A stretch of DNA of 64,000 nucleotides from an uncultured Paraburkholderia sp. (GCA_940746715.1 CALNWN010000003.1:434001-498000), one strand, 5' to 3'; positions 29,806 to 40,602 are shown, counted from the stretch's first letter. Notes: generated by a model from the letters alone, not told the origin. Numbers and translations: made by a program.

Positions 29806-29816
29806 GGAAACACGTC

Positions 29817-30530
29817 CTATTCGTTGCGAGGCGCGGCGCCTTCCTTCGGCGGCAAATAGTCGTAGAACTCGCGCTTTTCCAGCTTGCCCGACACGAGGTC
29901 GTCGAAAATCTGCCGCGAGCGGCCGCGCAGATAAGGCGCCATCAACGACACGATCTGCACGCTCACCTGATGCAGCTCCGCGCGGATCGCTTCCTGCTCG
30001 TTGTATTTGCGCGGATTCATGACGAACTGATACGACAGCCAATACGTTGCGATCACACCGATATTGGTCGCGATCACTTGCAGTTCCTGCGGCGTGGCGA
30101 CCATTTCGCCGTCCGCCACGAGCTGATCGCAGAACTGGCTCGCAAAGCGCACCTTGTGGCTGATGATCTGCTTGAAGTGCGTTTCCAGCGTGCGGTTGCG
30201 CGCGAGCAGGTCGTTCAGGTCGCGATACAGGAAGCGGTAGCGCCACGTGAAATCGACCATGTACTGCAGATACGACCACATTTCGTCGATGGTCGCGCGG
30301 TGGTCGTCGGGAAAACGCAGACGCTTTTCGATCTCCTGCTCGAACTGGCTGAAGATGCTGTTGATGATGTCGTCTTTGTTGCGGAAGTGGTAGTACAGGT
30401 TGCCTGGACTGATTTCCATTTCCTCGGCGATCGTCGTCGTCGTGACGTTCGGCTCGCCGATTTCGTTGAACAGTTTCAACGACAGTTCGAGTATCCGTTC
30501 GCGCGTGCGGCGGGGAGGTTTGGCTTCCAT
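29817..30530 (-). CDS. TetR-family transcriptional regulator
   Basis: The product is 237 residues. The N-terminal helix-turn-helix domain is typical ([32 protein letters not shown], then [13 protein letters not shown]). The ligand-binding region (about 60-220) matches the group found with TetR-like proteins that also carry a C-terminal TetR_C_33-like domain ([17 protein letters not shown]). The ligand is unknown. It is followed closely by the damaged LOG gene, so the two were probably one operon. It appears intact. Confidence 0.9.
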   Translation of the reverse strand: MEAKPPRRTRERILELSLKLFNEIGEPNVTTTTIAEEMEISPGNLYYHFRNKDDIINSIFSQFEQEIEKRLRFPDDHRATIDEMWSYLQYMVDFTWRYRFLYRDLNDLLARNRTLETHFKQIISHKVRFASQFCDQLVADGEMVATPQELQVIATNIGVIATYWLSYQFVMNPRKYNEQEAIRAELHQVSVQIVSLMAPYLRGRSRQIFDDLVSGKLEKREFYDYLPPKEGAAPRNE

Positions 30531-30746
30531 GTCGTCCGGCCCTGGTTACGCCGGGTTGGGCGCGCGGCGGCGTGCCGCTGCTGTATGGACCACCCGGACG
30601 CGGTTGCTATTTTAAGACTGCCGAACAATTATAAACCGAGCGTTCTAATCCCAAGCGGATACTCAGGGTTTTCATTGTTCTGGACGACGTAACGCATTTC
30701 GCATGCGACTTTGCGCGCGTCGCGTTTTGGCCGTCGCCGCTGCGGG

Positions 30747-31190
30747 TTAAAACCAGGCCTTCACCCAGCGCACGACGAGCGGGCCGACGATCAGCCCCCA
30801 CGTCATCAGGCACATGCCGAGCGCGACCATCACCGCGGCGCTGCCGAGGTCCTTCGCGCGGCGCGACAGCTCGTGCCGCTCGAGCGAAATCCGGTCGATG
30901 GCGGCTTCCACGCTCGAATTGAGCAACTCGACAATCAGCACCAGCAGCACCGAGCCGAGCAGCAGCACGCGCCCAACCGGCTCGACCGGCACCAGCAGCC
31001 CGCACGGCAGCAGAATCGCGGCGAGTGTCAGCTCCTGGCGGAACGCGCTTTCCTCGCGGATCGCGACGCGAAAACCCGCGAGCGAGTTTTTCATCGCGTG
31101 CCAGGCGCGAGTGAGGCCGCGATTGCTCTTGTACGGATTGAAGGGCAGCGGCGCGAGCGGATCGTCGGGGCTGAGCGGTTCGTGCTGCAT
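30747..31190 (-). CDS. dgkA: Diacylglycerol kinase
   Basis: The product is 147 residues with three membrane helices and the DgkA signature: the conserved EESAFRQE near the N-terminal end and VELLNSSVEAAIDR, then SRRAKDLGSAAV. It phosphorylates diacylglycerol to phosphatidic acid in the inner membrane and recycles lipid from envelope modification reactions. An N-terminal extension of about 25 residues precedes the family core. The 250-bp gap between it and the GT4 gene holds only short doubtful frames. Confidence 0.94.
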   Translation of the reverse strand: MQHEPLSPDDPLAPLPFNPYKSNRGLTRAWHAMKNSLAGFRVAIREESAFRQELTLAAILLPCGLLVPVEPVGRVLLLGSVLLVLIVELLNSSVEAAIDRISLERHELSRRAKDLGSAAVMVALGMCLMTWGLIVGPLVVRWVKAWF

Positions 31191-31440
31191 TTCGTTCGAC
31201 GCGTGCGCGGGGTGGGCGCTGGCTTCGCCATGTCCGCCATTTCCGCTGTGGCCATTCAGGCCGTGTCCGCCGGCATGAGCCGGCCGGCGGCATCGCGGAC
31301 GTCATCGAATGGCTCGACGCCCGCGCTATCGTGCTCCGTGTGACGAGCGTCGCGGGCGGGCACGGCGCGCAGCCCGCCGTTCGAGGACGCGCGGCTCGCG
31401 TGGGAGGATCGGCTTCGCATGGGCAACCCGGCGCGCCGCG

Positions 31441-32471
31441 TCACGCGGCTGCGCTTTCCTCGCGATAGGACGCGCGCGGCAGCGGCTTCAGATGCGAGGC
31501 GAACTGTTCCGAGGCCGCCGCCCACGAGAAGCGCTCGGCCCACGCACGCGCATGCGCGCGGTCGATCTTGAGCGCTTCGAGACACGCCTCGCGCAGGTCC
31601 TCGTTCATTGCGCCGGCGCCGCCGTCGCCGAGGACGTCGATCGGACCGGTGACCGGATAGGCCGCCACCGGCGTGCCGCACGCGAGCGCTTCGAGCAGCA
31701 CGAGCCCGAACGTGTCGGTGCGGCTCGGGAACACGAACACGTCCGCGGCGGCATAAACCTTCGCGAGTTCAGCCTGCGTCAGCACGCCGAGATAGTTCGC
31801 CTGCGGATAGCGCGACTTCAATTCGGCGAGCGCCGGGCCTTTGCCCGCGACCCATTTCGAGCCCGGCAAGTCGAGCTTCAGGAAGGCCTCGACGTTTTTC
31901 TCCACGGCCACCCGCCCCACGTACAGGAAGATCGGCCGCGCGGTGTTGAGCACCTTGGAGTCCATCGGATGAAAAATGTCGAGGTCGACGCCGCGCGTCC
32001 ACAGCACGACGTTCGTGAAGCCGTACTTCTCGAGGTCGCTCTTCACGACCGGCGTGGGCGCTATCACCGCGAGCGACGGCTTGTGGAACCAGTGCAGGAA
32101 CCGGTAAGTCGCGGCGAGCGGGATGCCGAGCGCGCCTGCACGTACTCGGGAAAGCGCGTGTGATAAGCCGTCGTGAAGGGCAGCTTGTGCTGGATCGCGT
32201 AGGCGCGAGCGGCCATGCCGAGCGGACCTTCGGTGGCGATATGCAGCGCGTCGGGGCCGAACGCGTCGATACGCTCGCGCAGCTTGCGGCGCGGCAGGAG
32301 CGAGAGACGAATTTCCGGGTAAGTCGGGCAGGGGATCGTTCTGAATTCGAGCGGCGTCAGGAGATCGACGCGGTGGCCGAGTTCGCTGAGTTCGCGCGTG
32401 GTGTTCTTGAGCGTCCGCACGACGCCGTTGACCTGCGGTTCCCATGCGTCGGTGACGATCATGATCTTCAT
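31441..32471 (-). pseudogene. GT4 glycosyltransferase, one-base deletion
   Basis: The start is ATG 32471 (MKIMIVTDAWEPQVNGVVRT), typical of GT4 alpha-mannosyl/glucosyltransferases. At about 32135-32140, in the reading HTRFPEYVQARLGIPL, one base is lost and the frame changes. The C-terminal half follows in another frame: PIFLYVGRVAVEKN, FPSRTDTFGLVLLEALACGTP (nucleotide-sugar binding) to the stop at 31441. Relatives use GDP- or UDP-sugars at the inner membrane. It is 75 bp after the phosphoesterase gene; the pair is probably an envelope glycolipid unit. Confidence 0.85.
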
Positions 32472-32546
32472 CGATTCGTTCCTCGCTTGTGTTCTCGATT
32501 GTGTCCCCGATCGTGTCCTCGATCCGGACGACAGAAGTTGAAAGGG

Positions 32547-33488
32547 TTAAGCGGTCGCGCGGGCCTTCTGCACACCCGCTTGCGGAGAGCGCATCACGGT
32601 CCAGTAGATCACCTTGAATTCGCCTTCATACGTTTCGACGAGCGCCGACAGGCTTTCGACCCAGTCGCCGTCGTTGCAATACAGCACGCCGTCGATATCG
32701 CGTATCTCGGCTTTGTGGATGTGCCCGCAGACCACGCCGTCGCAGCCGCGGCGGCGTGCTTCGTCGGTCATCACGCGTTCGAACGACGAGATGAAGTTCA
32801 CCGCGTTCTTCACCTGATGCTTCAGGTATTGCGACAGTGACCAGTACGGAAAGCCGAGCCGGCTGCGGATCCGGTTGAACCAGCGGTTCAGGATCAGGAT
32901 CATCGTGTAGAGCGTGTCGCCGAGATAGGCGAGCCATTTGGCGTGCTGGATCACGCCGTCGAACAGATCGCCATGCACGATCCACAGGCGCTTGCCGGCG
33001 AGCGTCGTGTGAAATGCCTCGCCGCGCACGTGGATGTCGCCAAACGCGAGGTCGCAGAACTGGCGCGCGGCTTCGTCGTGATTGCCGGGAACATAGACGA
33101 CCTGCGTGCCCTTGCGCGCCTTCCTCAGCACCTTCTGCACGACGTCGTTGTGCGCCTGCGGCCAGTACCAGCCTTTCTTCAACTGCCAGCCGTCGATGAT
33201 GTCGCCAACGAGGTACAGATACTCCGATTCGTTGTGACGCAGGAAATCGAGCAGATAGGGCGCTTGGCAGTCGCTCGAGCCAAGATGGATGTCCGAGAGC
33301 CAGATCGTGCGGTAGCGATGCGGCTCGGCGTGATCGTCGTCGTGCTGGCCCGTGTGGCTGTCGAGCGGCAGCGGCGCGACCGGCAGCGGCAGGCCGTGGC
33401 TATGACTGAGTTCGGGGCGGAACGCGACGAGGTCGACGCTCGGGCCGGTCTGGCGGAACAGGGAAGTCGCGGACGTTCTGGAGTCCAT
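32547..33488 (-). CDS. Calcineurin-like phosphoesterase, UDP-2,3-diacylglucosamine diphosphatase family
   Basis: The product is 313 residues. It has all metal-binding motifs: SDIHLGS, GDIIDGW, GNHDE, VHGDLFD and GHIHKAEI. It resembles LpxH-like enzymes but is longer, with an N-terminal extension of about 60 residues. A related group acts on UDP-diacylglucosamine in lipid A synthesis; the exact substrate is not certain. It precedes the damaged GT4 gene on the same strand. It appears intact. Confidence 0.88.
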   Translation of the reverse strand: MDSRTSATSLFRQTGPSVDLVAFRPELSHSHGLPLPVAPLPLDSHTGQHDDDHAEPHRYRTIWLSDIHLGSSDCQAPYLLDFLRHNESEYLYLVGDIIDGWQLKKGWYWPQAHNDVVQKVLRKARKGTQVVYVPGNHDEAARQFCDLAFGDIHVRGEAFHTTLAGKRLWIVHGDLFDGVIQHAKWLAYLGDTLYTMILILNRWFNRIRSRLGFPYWSLSQYLKHQVKNAVNFISSFERVMTDEARRRGCDGVVCGHIHKAEIRDIDGVLYCNDGDWVESLSALVETYEGEFKVIYWTVMRSPQAGVQKARATA

Positions 33489-33626
33489 GGCTCACGCGTC
33501 GAGTTGCAGTGCCCGTATTGGGCCTACGGCGCGTGACTATGGCGTGACAGTCACAAGAAGTTCTTATTACTGCGGGAAGCGGCGGACGACCCGGTCTGGC
33601 CCGCGCGATGCCGGCTCGCGAGGCGT

Positions 33627-34268
33627 CTAGGACACGACGGTCATGGGCGGCACCTCGCGCGTGACGTCGATCACGCGGGTTCCGGCAAGCCGGTCGTGCA
33701 GGAACTGCCGGCTCGCACCGAGGCGGCCGGTCGCCGCCCACAGCACGAACCAGATTCCCGCAATGGCGAGCGTCTGCGGCAAGCGCAGTCCGAGGAGCGG
33801 ATGCAGCGCGAGCGGCGGCAGAAACCATAGCCACGCCAGCAGATAGCGCGCGATGGCGCGCCACGCGGAGAGTGGCGCGCCATCGGCGGCGACCACGCGC
33901 AGGCGCCAGGTTTTCATCGGCAGGGTCTGGCCGCTGTGGGTCCAGAACCACACGAAATACAGACCGACCACGAGTCCGATCCACGCCGCAAGAAGGTTGT
34001 GATGCGTGAGCCCGTTGCGCTGCTGCGTGAGCGTGCTGAACAGATAACCCGCAACGAATACCACGCCGAACAGCAGCAGCGCTTCGTAAAGCAGTGCGGC
34101 GAGGCGGCGGCGAACGGAAGGCGGCTTGCGGGGCGACGACGGGGGTGGTGGCGGTGGCGGCACCGCGGCTCGTGCGCCGGCGCTCGCGCTCGACGCCGGA
34201 TCGGCATTCGTGTCGAGTGGGGAAGTCGCGCGCGGTTCGGACACAGGCGAGCGCGGCTTATGAACCAT
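33627..34268 (-). CDS. RDD-family membrane protein
   Basis: The product is 213 residues. After a Pro-rich N-terminal region (about residues 35-50), the RDD domain starts with SVRRRLAALLYEALLLFGV and contains further helices ALHPLLGLRLPQTLAI and others; the closing motif SRQFLHDRLAGTRVID is characteristic. It is an inner membrane protein with unknown role. The start overlaps the end of the DUF3106 gene by 11 bases. It is the last gene of the sigma-factor operon. Confidence 0.9.
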   Translation of the reverse strand: MVHKPRSPVSEPRATSPLDTNADPASSASAGARAAVPPPPPPPSSPRKPPSVRRRLAALLYEALLLFGVVFVAGYLFSTLTQQRNGLTHHNLLAAWIGLVVGLYFVWFWTHSGQTLPMKTWRLRVVAADGAPLSAWRAIARYLLAWLWFLPPLALHPLLGLRLPQTLAIAGIWFVLWAATGRLGASRQFLHDRLAGTRVIDVTREVPPMTVVS

Positions 34269-34974
34269 TGAAGATGGACGGTGCTTCCGCCGGCGACACC
34301 GGCAGCGAGGCCGGGCTCGGCAACGACGCGGCAGCCCCCGCGCTCGCCGACGGCGTGCCGCTAGCGGCGGCGCGCTCGCGCGCATTGACCAGCCGGTCGA
34401 GTCCCTTGATTTCGCTCCGACCCGACGGCGGCGCGCTGACCACGCTCGGACGCCGCTTATGCTCGCTCGCGGCGAGCCGCTGCTTGGTTTCCTCGGGCAG
34501 TTGCTGATAGGCCTTCCAGGCATTCTGGCGCGCTTCGCGCGGCAACTGTTTGGAGACCTGATAGTTCTCACGCGCGACACGCCGCTGGTCCGGCGTCATG
34601 CGGATCCATTCGGTCATCCGGTCGTGCAGGCGTTTTTGCCCTTCCGGCGATAACTTCGAGTAACGCGACGCGATCTTCAGCCATTTGCGCTTGCGCTCGT
34701 CGCTGAAGGAATCCCACTGCGCCTCGAACGGCGCAAGGGCGATATGTTCGGCCGAGCTGAGGCGCGAACACGCGAGCGGGCTGTTGCTGCCCGGCAGGCT
34801 CGGCAGCTCCACGCCGAGTGTGGGCGCGGGCGCAGGCGCCGCGCCGGTGCCGTTCGCGGCAGGCGCGCCGGCGGGCGAGGGGCTCGGGTAAAAGCGCGGA
34901 TAGGTGGCGGCAAACGACACGAGCGCCGCTATCGCACATCCGAAAACAACGGCCAGACCGCGCTTGTAGCTCAC
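34258..34974 (-). CDS. DUF3106 protein with N-terminal membrane anchor
   Basis: The product is 238 residues from GTG 34974, which overlaps the stop of the DUF3619 gene by four bases (GTGA). An N-terminal hydrophobic segment (GLAVVFGCAIAALVSFAA) is a signal anchor or uncleaved signal. A Pro/Ala linker is followed by the DUF3106 region with the repeated W-x-x-x-x-x-R-K-x-K-W-L type motif (WDSFSDERKRKWLKIA) and MTPDQRRVARENYQ. The likely location is periplasmic. No function is known. Confidence 0.88.
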   Translation of the reverse strand: MSYKRGLAVVFGCAIAALVSFAATYPRFYPSPSPAGAPAANGTGAAPAPAPTLGVELPSLPGSNSPLACSRLSSAEHIALAPFEAQWDSFSDERKRKWLKIASRYSKLSPEGQKRLHDRMTEWIRMTPDQRRVARENYQVSKQLPREARQNAWKAYQQLPEETKQRLAASEHKRRPSVVSAPPSGRSEIKGLDRLVNARERAAASGTPSASAGAAASLPSPASLPVSPAEAPSIFNGS

Positions 34975-35393
34975 CCGAACGATCTCCCGCTCAGTGCGCG
35001 CGAAAGATACGCGTTGAAGCCGTGGTCGAGATAGGCATTGAGCGGCAGGTCGTCGCTTAACATGGCGGCATCGATATCGGCGAGTTCGGCCGTGCGCTGC
35101 TGATCTTCCCAGTACGCAATGCCGACAAGGCTCACGACGAGCGCGGCGAGCGGCCACGCGAGCGCGAAGCGGCGCTGTGGCCGCGGCGCCGCCAACAGGC
35201 CGGCGGGAACGCCGGCGAAGGCCGGCACGAACACCGGCGCGCTGACGGTTTCGGGCTTCTGGCGTGCAAGCGCGGCACGGCGGGCGGCGGCCAGCCGGTC
35301 GACGGCGACGGACGGAATGCCGGCCGCGTTTTCGTCGAGCGCGCGGCGCACCTGGCGGGCGAACTCGAGTTCTTTTGTTTCGAGGGAGCTCAT
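34971..35393 (-). CDS. DUF3619 protein, probable anti-sigma-like partner
   Basis: The product is 140 residues with one central membrane helix (FALAWPLAALVVSLVGIAYW). It starts within the last four bases of the sigma-factor gene (ATGA-type overlap), so the two are translationally coupled. The arrangement (cytoplasmic N-terminus, single helix, short periplasmic tail) is that of small anti-sigma factors, but no zinc motif is present and the role is inferred only from position. Confidence 0.85.
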   Translation of the reverse strand: MSSLETKELEFARQVRRALDENAAGIPSVAVDRLAAARRAALARQKPETVSAPVFVPAFAGVPAGLLAAPRPQRRFALAWPLAALVVSLVGIAYWEDQQRTAELADIDAAMLSDDLPLNAYLDHGFNAYLSRALSGRSFG

Positions 35394-35953
35394 AGCGTGA
35401 TTCCTTTGGCCTTGAGCGCTTGCGCCAGCGTGTGCGTGGCCCGCGAGCAGTGCATCTTCACACTGCCCTCCGAGCAGCCCATTGCGGCGGCAGTCTCAGC
35501 GACATCCATATCTTCCCAATAACGCATGAGAAACGCCTCCCGTTGACGTGCCGGCAACTTTTGGATTTCGTCGTCGATTATTTGTAGGACCTGTTCGCGC
35601 TCGAGTTTGCGCTCATTGCTCTCGGCGCCTGCGGAGCCCTGCTCGAGCTCGAAGGTTTCGAGCGGGTCGAACTCCTCGTCGTCGGCATTGCCGAGCGACG
35701 AGAACAGGCTCACCCAGGTATTGCGTACTTTGGCACGCCGGAAATAGTCGTGCGTCGCATTTTGCAGAATACGCTGAAACAGCAGCGGAAGCTCGGCGGC
35801 GGGACGGTCGCCGTATTTTTCGGTGAGTTTGATCATCGCGTCCTGCACGATATCGAGCGAGGCGTCGTCGTCCCGCACGGCGTAGACCGTCTGCTTGAAT
35901 GCGCGCCTTTCGACGCCCGCCAGAAAGTCGGCGAGTTCCTTGTCTGATGCCAT
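35390..35953 (-). CDS. ECF-type RNA polymerase sigma factor
   Basis: The product is 187 residues from ATG 35953. Region 2 has VQDAMIKLTEKYGDRPAAELP and FQRILQNATHDYFRR; region 4 has LPARQREAFLMRYWEDMDVAETAAAMGCSEGSVKMHCSRA. It heads a four-gene operon with DUF3619, DUF3106 and RDD genes, a standard Burkholderia arrangement. Upstream start codons exist but the MASDKEL start gives the family length. It appears intact. Confidence 0.93.
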   Translation of the reverse strand: MASDKELADFLAGVERRAFKQTVYAVRDDDASLDIVQDAMIKLTEKYGDRPAAELPLLFQRILQNATHDYFRRAKVRNTWVSLFSSLGNADDEEFDPLETFELEQGSAGAESNERKLEREQVLQIIDDEIQKLPARQREAFLMRYWEDMDVAETAAAMGCSEGSVKMHCSRATHTLAQALKAKGITL

Positions 35954-36132
35954 CCGTTGGGGGTCGGCGCAGCGAGCGTGCGCGTAATCGCGGTCGAAAA
36001 ATGTCGTAAAACTCGCGGATGCTAACAAATTTTTGCCTAACCAGGGGCAAAAGGTGGGCCGGACCGGGTCGTCGCGAGCCGGGGCGTCGGTCAGAAACGG
36101 CCCTTGCCGGCGGGCGTTCGGGCAATATTTGC

Positions 36133-36161
36133 TTGACCGCGCGGGCGTCTGACGCTATCAT
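36133..36161 (+). promoter_or_regulatory. Sigma-70 promoter of the ilvIHC operon
   Basis: TTGACC and TATCAT are separated by exactly 17 bases. The predicted start near 36168 leaves an untranslated leader of about 140 bases before ilvI. I saw no leader peptide with runs of Ile, Val or Leu codons, so classical attenuation is not supported. The 354-bp gap between the sigma gene and ilvI holds nothing else recognisable. Confidence 0.7.
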
Positions 36162-36309
36162 TATTAGTTCGCAACATAAGTGACTTGTCTCATTGAGGTG
36201 TGGCCCAAGAAGCTCACCTGTCAACTGGACGCGCCGCTTGAACCCGAGCCACAAGCCCGGCAGAGAGCACCCGATCAATTTTTTGCCGAAAATTCGAAAG
36301 GTGAATTGA

Positions 36310-38073
36310 ATGAATATGCCCAGCGCGGAATTCTCCACGTCGGATACCACTCCACACCACGAAGCTGACTCTATCGGCGCCACCGTGCTTATGAAGGCAC
36401 TGGCCGACGAAGACGTCGAGTTCGTCTGGGGTTATCCCGGCGGCTCGGTACTCTACATTTACGACGAGCTGTACAAGCAGGACAAGTTCGAGCACATCCT
36501 CGTGCGCCACGAGCAGGCCGCGGTCCACGCAGCGGACGCCTACGCGCGTTCCACCGGCAAGGTCGGCGTGTGCCTCGTGACCTCCGGCCCCGGCGTTACC
36601 AATGCGGTGACCGGCATCGCCACCGCCTACATGGACTCGATCCCGATGGTCGTGATCAGCGGCCAGGTGCCGACTGCCGCGATCGGCCAGGACGCGTTCC
36701 AGGAGTGCGACACGGTCGGCATTACGCGCCCCTGCGTGAAGCACAACTTCCTCGTGAAGGACGTGCGCGACCTCGCCGCCACCGTCAAGAAAGCGTTCTA
36801 CATTGCTCGTACCGGCCGTCCCGGCCCGGTGCTGATCGACATTCCGAAAGACGTCTCGAAGGCGCCGTGCCAGTACGAGCCGATCAAAACCGTGTCGCTG
36901 CGCTCGTACAACCCGGTGACCAAGGGCCACTCCGGCCAGATCCGCAAGGCGGTGTCCTTGCTGCTGTCGGCAAAGCGCCCGTACATCTACACCGGCGGCG
37001 GCATCATTCTCGCGGACGCGTCGCGCGAGCTGAACCAGTTCGCCGATCTGCTCGGCTACCCGATCACGAATACGCTGATGGGTCTGGGCGGCTACCGCGC
37101 GAGCGACAAGAAATTTCTCGGCATGCTCGGCATGCACGGCACGTACGAAGCCAACATGGCGATGCAGCACTGCGACGTGCTGATCGCGATCGGCGCGCGT
37201 TTCGACGACCGCGTGATCGGCGACCCGTCGCACTTCGCGTCGCGTCCGCGCAAGATCATCCATATCGACATCGATCCTTCTTCCATTTCGAAGCGCGTCA
37301 AGGTCGACATTCCGATTGTCGGCGACGTGAAGGAAGTGCTGAAGGAGCTGATCGAGCAGTTGCAGACGGCCGAGCATGGCCCGGACACCGCGGCGCTCGC
37401 CGACTGGTGGAAGGACATCGAGGCCTGGCGCGCGAAAGACTGCCTCAAGTTCGACCGCAAGAGCGACATCATCAAGCCGCAGTACGTGGTGGAAAAGGCG
37501 TGGGAGCTGACCGACGGCAATGCGTTCGTCTGTTCCGACGTCGGCCAGCACCAGATGTGGGCCGCGCAGTTCTACAGATTCAACAAGCCGCGCCGCTGGA
37601 TCAACTCGGGCGGCCTCGGCACCATGGGCTTCGGCCTGCCGGCGGCGATGGGCGTGAAGATGGCGCACCCGGACGACGACGTGCTCTGCATCACGGGCGA
37701 AGGCTCGATCCAGATGTGTATCCAGGAACTGTCGACCTGTAAGCAGTACGACACGCCTGTGAAGATCATCTCGCTCAATAACCGCTATCTGGGCATGGTG
37801 CGCCAGTGGCAGCAGATCGAATACAGCAAGCGCTATTCGCATTCGTACATGGATTCGCTGCCGGATTTCGTGAAGCTCGCCGAGGCGTACTGCCACGTGG
37901 GCATGCGTATCGAACGCACGGCCGACGTGGAGCCGGCGCTGAAGGAAGCGCTGCGCCTGAAAGATCGCACGGTGTTTCTCGACTTCCAGACCGACCCCAC
38001 CGAAAACGTCTGGCCGATGGTCCAGGCCGGCAAGGGCATCACCGAGATGCTCATGGGTTCGGAAGATCTATAA
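36310..38073 (+). CDS. ilvI: Acetolactate synthase large subunit
   Basis: The product is 587 residues, full length. It is a ThDP enzyme: the catalytic Glu in ILVRHEQAAVHAADAYAR, FAD-binding middle domain, and the ThDP motif GEGSIQMCIQELSTCKQYD with NNRYLGMVRQWQ. It makes acetolactate and acetohydroxybutyrate for Val, Leu and Ile. Start ATG 36310 follows AAAGGTGA. It is intact and followed by ilvH and ilvC. Confidence 0.96.
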   Translation: MNMPSAEFSTSDTTPHHEADSIGATVLMKALADEDVEFVWGYPGGSVLYIYDELYKQDKFEHILVRHEQAAVHAADAYARSTGKVGVCLVTSGPGVTNAVTGIATAYMDSIPMVVISGQVPTAAIGQDAFQECDTVGITRPCVKHNFLVKDVRDLAATVKKAFYIARTGRPGPVLIDIPKDVSKAPCQYEPIKTVSLRSYNPVTKGHSGQIRKAVSLLLSAKRPYIYTGGGIILADASRELNQFADLLGYPITNTLMGLGGYRASDKKFLGMLGMHGTYEANMAMQHCDVLIAIGARFDDRVIGDPSHFASRPRKIIHIDIDPSSISKRVKVDIPIVGDVKEVLKELIEQLQTAEHGPDTAALADWWKDIEAWRAKDCLKFDRKSDIIKPQYVVEKAWELTDGNAFVCSDVGQHQMWAAQFYRFNKPRRWINSGGLGTMGFGLPAAMGVKMAHPDDDVLCITGEGSIQMCIQELSTCKQYDTPVKIISLNNRYLGMVRQWQQIEYSKRYSHSYMDSLPDFVKLAEAYCHVGMRIERTADVEPALKEALRLKDRTVFLDFQTDPTENVWPMVQAGKGITEMLMGSEDL

Positions 38074-38085
38074 CGACGGCTGCTA

Positions 38086-38140
38086 GCGCCGCTTCGTCCG
38101 CCTGCGTCTTCAAAAAAGACGCAGGCGGACGAAGCGGCGC
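38086..38140. repeat. 25-bp perfect inverted repeat between ilvI and ilvH
   Basis: Left arm 38086-38110 and right arm 38116-38140 are perfectly complementary over 25 bases, separated by CAAAA. There is no following T run, so it is not a normal terminator. In RNA it would form a very stable hairpin in the 112-base gap between the two cistrons. It could be an RNase III site, a stability element or a dispersed palindromic repeat. Confidence 0.9.
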
Positions 38141-38185
38141 CGAACCGTTCGCAGACATCGACACAACATCTGGAAGAAGCGAAAC

Positions 38186-38677
38186 ATGAGACACATTATT
38201 TCCGTCCTGCTGGAAAACGAACCGGGCGCGCTCTCACGCGTGGTGGGTCTCTTCTCCGCACGCGGCTACAACATTGAAACCTTGACGGTGGCTTCGACCG
38301 AAGACCGTTCGCTGTCGCGCATGACCATCGTCTCCATTGGCTCGGACGACGTGATCGAACAGATCACGAAGCATCTGAACCGCCTGATCGAGGTGGTGAA
38401 AGTGGTCGACCTGACAGAGGGCGCCCACATCGAGCGCGAGCTGATGTTGATCAAGGTGAGGGCGGTCGGCAAGGAACGTGAGGAAATGAAGCGGATGTCG
38501 GATATTTTCCGCGGCCGCATCATCGACGTCACCGAAAAGACCTACACGATCGAACTGACGGGCGCGAGCGACAAGCTCGACGCCTTCATCGAAGGGCTCG
38601 ACGCCACTGCGATTCTCGAAACGGTCCGCACGGGCAGCTCGGGCATCGGCCGCGGCGAGCGCATTCTGAAGGTGTAA
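38186..38677 (+). CDS. ilvH: Acetolactate synthase small (regulatory) subunit
   Basis: The product is 163 residues with the N-terminal ACT domain (RHIISVLLENEPGALSRVVG, FSARGYNIETLTV) that binds valine for feedback inhibition and the C-terminal ALS_ss_C part (FRGRIIDVTEKTYTIELTG). It pairs with IlvI in the cytoplasm. It is intact. Confidence 0.97.
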   Translation: MRHIISVLLENEPGALSRVVGLFSARGYNIETLTVASTEDRSLSRMTIVSIGSDDVIEQITKHLNRLIEVVKVVDLTEGAHIERELMLIKVRAVGKEREEMKRMSDIFRGRIIDVTEKTYTIELTGASDKLDAFIEGLDATAILETVRTGSSGIGRGERILKV

Positions 38678-38761
38678 CGCGCGGCGTCCCGATCCGGGCC
38701 GGACGGGGCTCATTACCATCCGGCCTTGCAGCACAACATTCGCAGTATCGAATCTCTCTGA

Positions 38762-39805
<1,044 letters not shown>

Positions 39806-39864
39806 GAAGTCCGTTTTATCGCACGAAGCCGGCGCGGCGCACCGCCGCAGGCGTCGGTCATGCA

Positions 39865-39904
39865 AAAAGCCGCCCAAGGGTGCTGAACCCTGGGCGGCTT
39901 TTGC
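39865..39904 (+). terminator. Rho-independent terminator after ilvC
   Basis: A stem of about 14 bp with one bulged base (AAAAGCCGCCCAAGGG / CCCTGGGCGGCTTTT) closes a short loop; T residues end the second arm. Confidence 0.85.
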
Positions 39905-39939
39905 TATCCTACGGTTTTACAAAAACACTGAAGCCATCC

Positions 39940-40578
39940 ATGAATTACCCACATCCGATCATCGCGCGAGAAGGCTGGCCGTTCATCGCCATCGCGGCCG
40001 TCGTTGCATTACTGGTTCACGCTTTCGCGGGGTTCGGCTTTGCTTGGATCTTCTGGCTGATCCTGATCTTCGTCGTGCAGTTTTTCCGCGATCCGGCGCG
40101 CCCTATCCCGACGCAGGCGAACGCCGTGCTGTGCCCGGCCGACGGCCGCATCGTCGCCGTGGAAACCGCGCATGATCCGTATGCCAATCGTGAAGCGCTG
40201 AAAATCAGCGTGTTCATGAACGTATTCAACGTGCATTCGCAGCGCTCGCCGGTCGACGGCGCGATCTCCAAGGTCGAATATTTTCCGGGCGCCTATCTGA
40301 ACGCGGCGGTGGACAAGGCCTCGCTCGAAAACGAGCGCAATGCGATCGTGATCGAAATGGCTGGCGGCCAGACGGTCACGTCAGTGCAGATCGCCGGCCT
40401 GATCGCGCGGCGCATTCTTTGCTATGTGCGTGCAGGTGAGCCGCTTACGCGCGGTCAACGGTATGGCTTTATCCGCTTCGGCTCGCGCGTCGAGGTGTAT
40501 TTGCCGGTGGGCAGCCGTCCGCGTGTGTCGATCGGCGAGAAAGTGTCGGCGTCGTCCACGATCCTCGCTGAACTCTGA
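39940..40578 (+). CDS. psd: Phosphatidylserine decarboxylase proenzyme
   Basis: The product is 212 residues of the short, archaeal-type Psd. An N-terminal membrane helix ([17 protein letters not shown]) precedes the domain; the autocatalytic cleavage site is the Gly-Ser in [11 protein letters not shown], which gives the pyruvoyl group. [11 protein letters not shown] carries conserved residues. It makes phosphatidylethanolamine in the inner membrane. It is followed by pssA after 24 bp, the enzyme that supplies its substrate. Confidence 0.95.
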   Translation: MNYPHPIIAREGWPFIAIAAVVALLVHAFAGFGFAWIFWLILIFVVQFFRDPARPIPTQANAVLCPADGRIVAVETAHDPYANREALKISVFMNVFNVHSQRSPVDGAISKVEYFPGAYLNAAVDKASLENERNAIVIEMAGGQTVTSVQIAGLIARRILCYVRAGEPLTRGQRYGFIRFGSRVEVYLPVGSRPRVSIGEKVSASSTILAEL

Positions 40579-40602
40579 AGCGGCACAAAGGAGGTTGTCC
40601 GA

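Noticed and set aside
36180..36368. A leader peptide for ilvI attenuation
   Set aside because: The 62-codon frame has no run of Ile, Val or Leu codons and overlaps the ilvI start; no terminator-antiterminator pair was seen.
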